Assembly: GCF_000297215.2 (NCBI RefSeq)
Contig: NZ_AMFF02000110.1
Location: forward strand, 30,247-63,970
DNA from: Piscirickettsia salmonis LF-89 = ATCC VR-1361
GTDB taxonomy: Bacteria > Pseudomonadota > Gammaproteobacteria > Piscirickettsiales > Piscirickettsiaceae
Length of the DNA stretch: 33,724 nucleotides
Reading direction: 5' to 3'
The first letter of the stretch is position 1, and each line of letters opens with the position of its first letter. A program made the position numbers and the translations under genes. The notes beneath the pieces are model-generated. The model did not search any database and had not been told where the DNA came from. It saw only the letters and a list, made by a program, of their open reading frames with translations. Positions 32,179 through 33,724 of this stretch are shown here, piece after piece.

Positions 32179-33459
32179 TCACGGCCCAGGAGGGGCACTA
32201 GGGGCACTAGAAGTCGCTCCTGGAGCTTGTGGTGTGTGTCCTTCCATGTGTCCTTCCATTTGTTCATGATCATGCAGCAATGTTGCAGTTGCTGCTACTC
32301 CTGATGGTGTTGGTGCTCCCGGTTGCGGTGGTGAAAAAGCAAGAGGTGCTTCTGCTTGTGGGTATGAGGGTGCAGAAGCAAGAGGAGGGGTAAGGTTGAA
32401 TCTTTTCTCTAACGTTGCTATCACATCGTTATAGAGATCGGTTGTTGTACTGTCTCGTTCGCCGCCGCGAGGGCCCTTACCCCCAGCTTCTTTAGTTTCC
32501 CAAGTTTGTGTCTTCTTATTGAGTTTTTGCATGGGTTGTATTAAACGCTGTCTAATCTCATCACCTAGGTACATGTGGTCTGGATTTATTAGTATATGGT
32601 CTCTCATGGATCGTGCTTTCCCATATACCTTTGCGAGGCTACTTGACAGTGTTATTTTTTCACCATGTTGATCAGTAATTGTTGTACCACCTCCATGAAG
32701 CTCTAATGCTTGGGCGGCTGTTTCTATACGCTGTAAAAGAGCATTAAGATGTTGCAGCTGAGGGTTGTTAACCTGAGGAGAGGCACTCGCATTTGCAGTT
32801 GGACTGTAAGCGGGCTGTTGTTGATAAGTAGGTTGGTGTTGAGCAGTAGGTGCAGGTTGCTGACTAATCGCAAGATTAGGTACGGCAGCGTCGTCATGAC
32901 CTTGAGCCAGAGCCTGAAATAGTAGTGTGGTAAACGCCTGTGAGAGATCAACATCAGCACTAGGCTCAGGTGAGACTGGTCTTCCTATTCGCTTGTGTAC
33001 CTGACTAGGATAAAACTGTGCTATTTCGATACCACCACTTTCGTTATGAAATTCAGGAGTTGAAAGTTGTGGGTGTGATCGCTCTATATGCAGTGTACTG
33101 CCATTTGCTAAAGTATCTATCCAGGGGAAATATTCATCGTCTTGCCTGTTATCTAATTTTCTTAGTGCTGCAAGAAAGCTATTGCGAGCTCGAGTACCTC
33201 CAAAGTTGATACCAAGATATTGACCACCTGGTGCCTGATAGGTTGGAAAACGTAGAATATATGGCCTAGTTTCACTTCGTTTTGGCACTTCCCCATCTTG
33301 ATTATATTGAAAAGCTGGACCTTTTCTATATTCTCTAGGAACCTGACCGTTATGAAATGAATGCATAAATTGCTCAGCAATATGCTCATTTCCCTGTCCA
33401 AAGTCTAGTTGAAGCTGATTGTCTCTCATACGCATACGTACAGTAATTTTACCTGGCAT
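32179..33459 (-). CDS. Protein of unknown function, Gln/Pro-rich linker and tail
   Basis: A 426-residue soluble-looking protein that I do not recognise; no signal peptide or membrane segment. A strong AGGAGA lies seven bases before the ATG, and codon use looks genuine. Residues 1-165 look like a folded domain (basic start 'MPGKITVRMRMRDNQLQLDF', then 'ILRFPTYQAPGGQYLGINFG'). Residues 195-240 are a low-complexity Gln/Pro/Ala/Ser linker. Residues 240-350 look like a second, partly helical domain ('LNALLQRIETAAQALELHGG'; 'MRDHILINPDHMYLGDEIRQ'). The last 75 residues are Pro/Ala-rich with an EGHM-EGHT repeat. The modular build resembles secreted effectors or adaptor proteins, but that is only an impression; no function is assigned. 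Confidence 0.7.
   Translation of the reverse strand: MPGKITVRMRMRDNQLQLDFGQGNEHIAEQFMHSFHNGQVPREYRKGPAFQYNQDGEVPKRSETRPYILRFPTYQAPGGQYLGINFGGTRARNSFLAALRKLDNRQDDEYFPWIDTLANGSTLHIERSHPQLSTPEFHNESGGIEIAQFYPSQVHKRIGRPVSPEPSADVDLSQAFTTLLFQALAQGHDDAAVPNLAISQQPAPTAQHQPTYQQQPAYSPTANASASPQVNNPQLQHLNALLQRIETAAQALELHGGGTTITDQHGEKITLSSSLAKVYGKARSMRDHILINPDHMYLGDEIRQRLIQPMQKLNKKTQTWETKEAGGKGPRGGERDSTTTDLYNDVIATLEKRFNLTPPLASAPSYPQAEAPLAFSPPQPGAPTPSGVAATATLLHDHEQMEGHMEGHTPQAPGATSSAPSAPPGP
32192..32209. repeat. Tandem 9-bp repeat within the C-terminal tail of the 426-residue ORF
   Basis: GGGGCACTA occurs twice in tandem, in frame, giving a repeated Ser-Ala-Pro at the extreme C-terminus of the minus-strand protein. 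Such in-frame microrepeats can vary in copy number. Confidence 0.6.
32235..32258. repeat. Tandem 12-bp repeat within the 426-residue ORF
   Basis: TGTGTCCTTCCA occurs twice head-to-tail; on the minus strand it encodes the repeated tetrapeptide around EGHM/EGHT near residue 400. It is in frame (12 bases), so gain or loss of a unit would not break the protein. Confidence 0.65.
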
Positions 33460-33724
33460 TTAATTCTCCTAAATATTGCAATGGTTATTATTTGATTCGA
33501 AGGCAGGTTGGCTAATAAAGCGAATTGTTAGCTAAAGTAGTCATGTATAGCCTTCATGTAATATATAATTGTTGTTATTATTTATAACTTTAAATGCTAT
33601 TTTTTATAATGGAGTAAATAACTATGATATCTATGATCAATAAGTTGAAATTGTAAATTTTTATAAGAAGCGTAAATAGAGCTCACTTAGGGAGTATTAC
33701 GTTACTCACCTTACGCACAGGCCA
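33460..33724. other. Gene-free right end
   Basis: About 265 AT-rich bases upstream of the minus-strand ORF. They should contain its promoter, which I cannot place firmly. The last 45 or so bases change to a less AT-rich character, with GAGTA-TTACGT-TACTC (a 5-bp dyad) and a repeated CTCAC(C)TTA, ending in CTTACGCACAGGCCA. This may be the edge of another element that continues beyond the window. Confidence 0.4.

Overview
The window looks like a piece of chromosome from an AT-rich gammaproteobacterium. The markers are a TrpR-type repressor, a UbiK/YqiC accessory factor, a ComM-family ATPase, a biosynthetic arginine decarboxylase (SpeA), a uridylylatable PII protein and a bacterial class II AsnRS. 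The lineage could be in or near the Thiotrichales/Legionellales, but that is inference only. Genes are tightly packed, with many ATGA-type overlaps and several GTG or TTG starts.

Left part (1-8.6 kb): a short, probably truncated EamA/DMT permease runs leftwards. A good sigma70 promoter then drives a whole-pathway tryptophan operon: trpR-trpE-trpG-trpD-trpC-trpF-trpB-trpA plus a type I-beta DAHP synthase. The operon therefore encodes its own repressor, all seven tryptophan enzyme domains as separate proteins, and the entry enzyme of the shikimate pathway. A 12-bp stem between trpR and trpE buries the trpE Shine-Dalgarno sequence and also resembles a TrpR operator.

Middle (8.7-20.2 kb): two AT-rich membrane glycosylation genes follow (a GT2-GtrA fusion and a GT-C-like protein). 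Next are speA and a PII gene on the minus strand, ubiK and comM on the plus strand, and a two-gene RND efflux system (permease and adaptor, no outer-membrane partner) on the minus strand.

Right part (20.2-30 kb): after about 780 bases with no gene comes a single-operon P-type (Trb/VirB-like) type IV secretion system. Its order is trbC-trbD-trbE-trbF-trbG-trbI-orphan-trbL-traF-trbB. The run C-D-E-F-G-I-...-L is collinear with the Tra2 region of plasmid RP4, but recognisable trbH (VirB7-like), trbJ (VirB5-like), a coupling protein and a relaxase are absent, and trbB lies at the end after traF. TrbG carries its own lipobox. The cluster sits between ordinary chromosomal genes (an efflux system and asnS), which suggests a resident or relic apparatus rather than an intact mobile element.

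Far right (30-33.7 kb): asnS is followed by a clear rho-independent terminator, a decayed Nuc/phospholipase-D-type nuclease gene, a patch of inverted repeats including a perfect 26-bp palindrome, and a 426-residue minus-strand protein of unknown function with a Gln/Pro-rich linker and tail. The last roughly 260 bases hold no gene that I can support.
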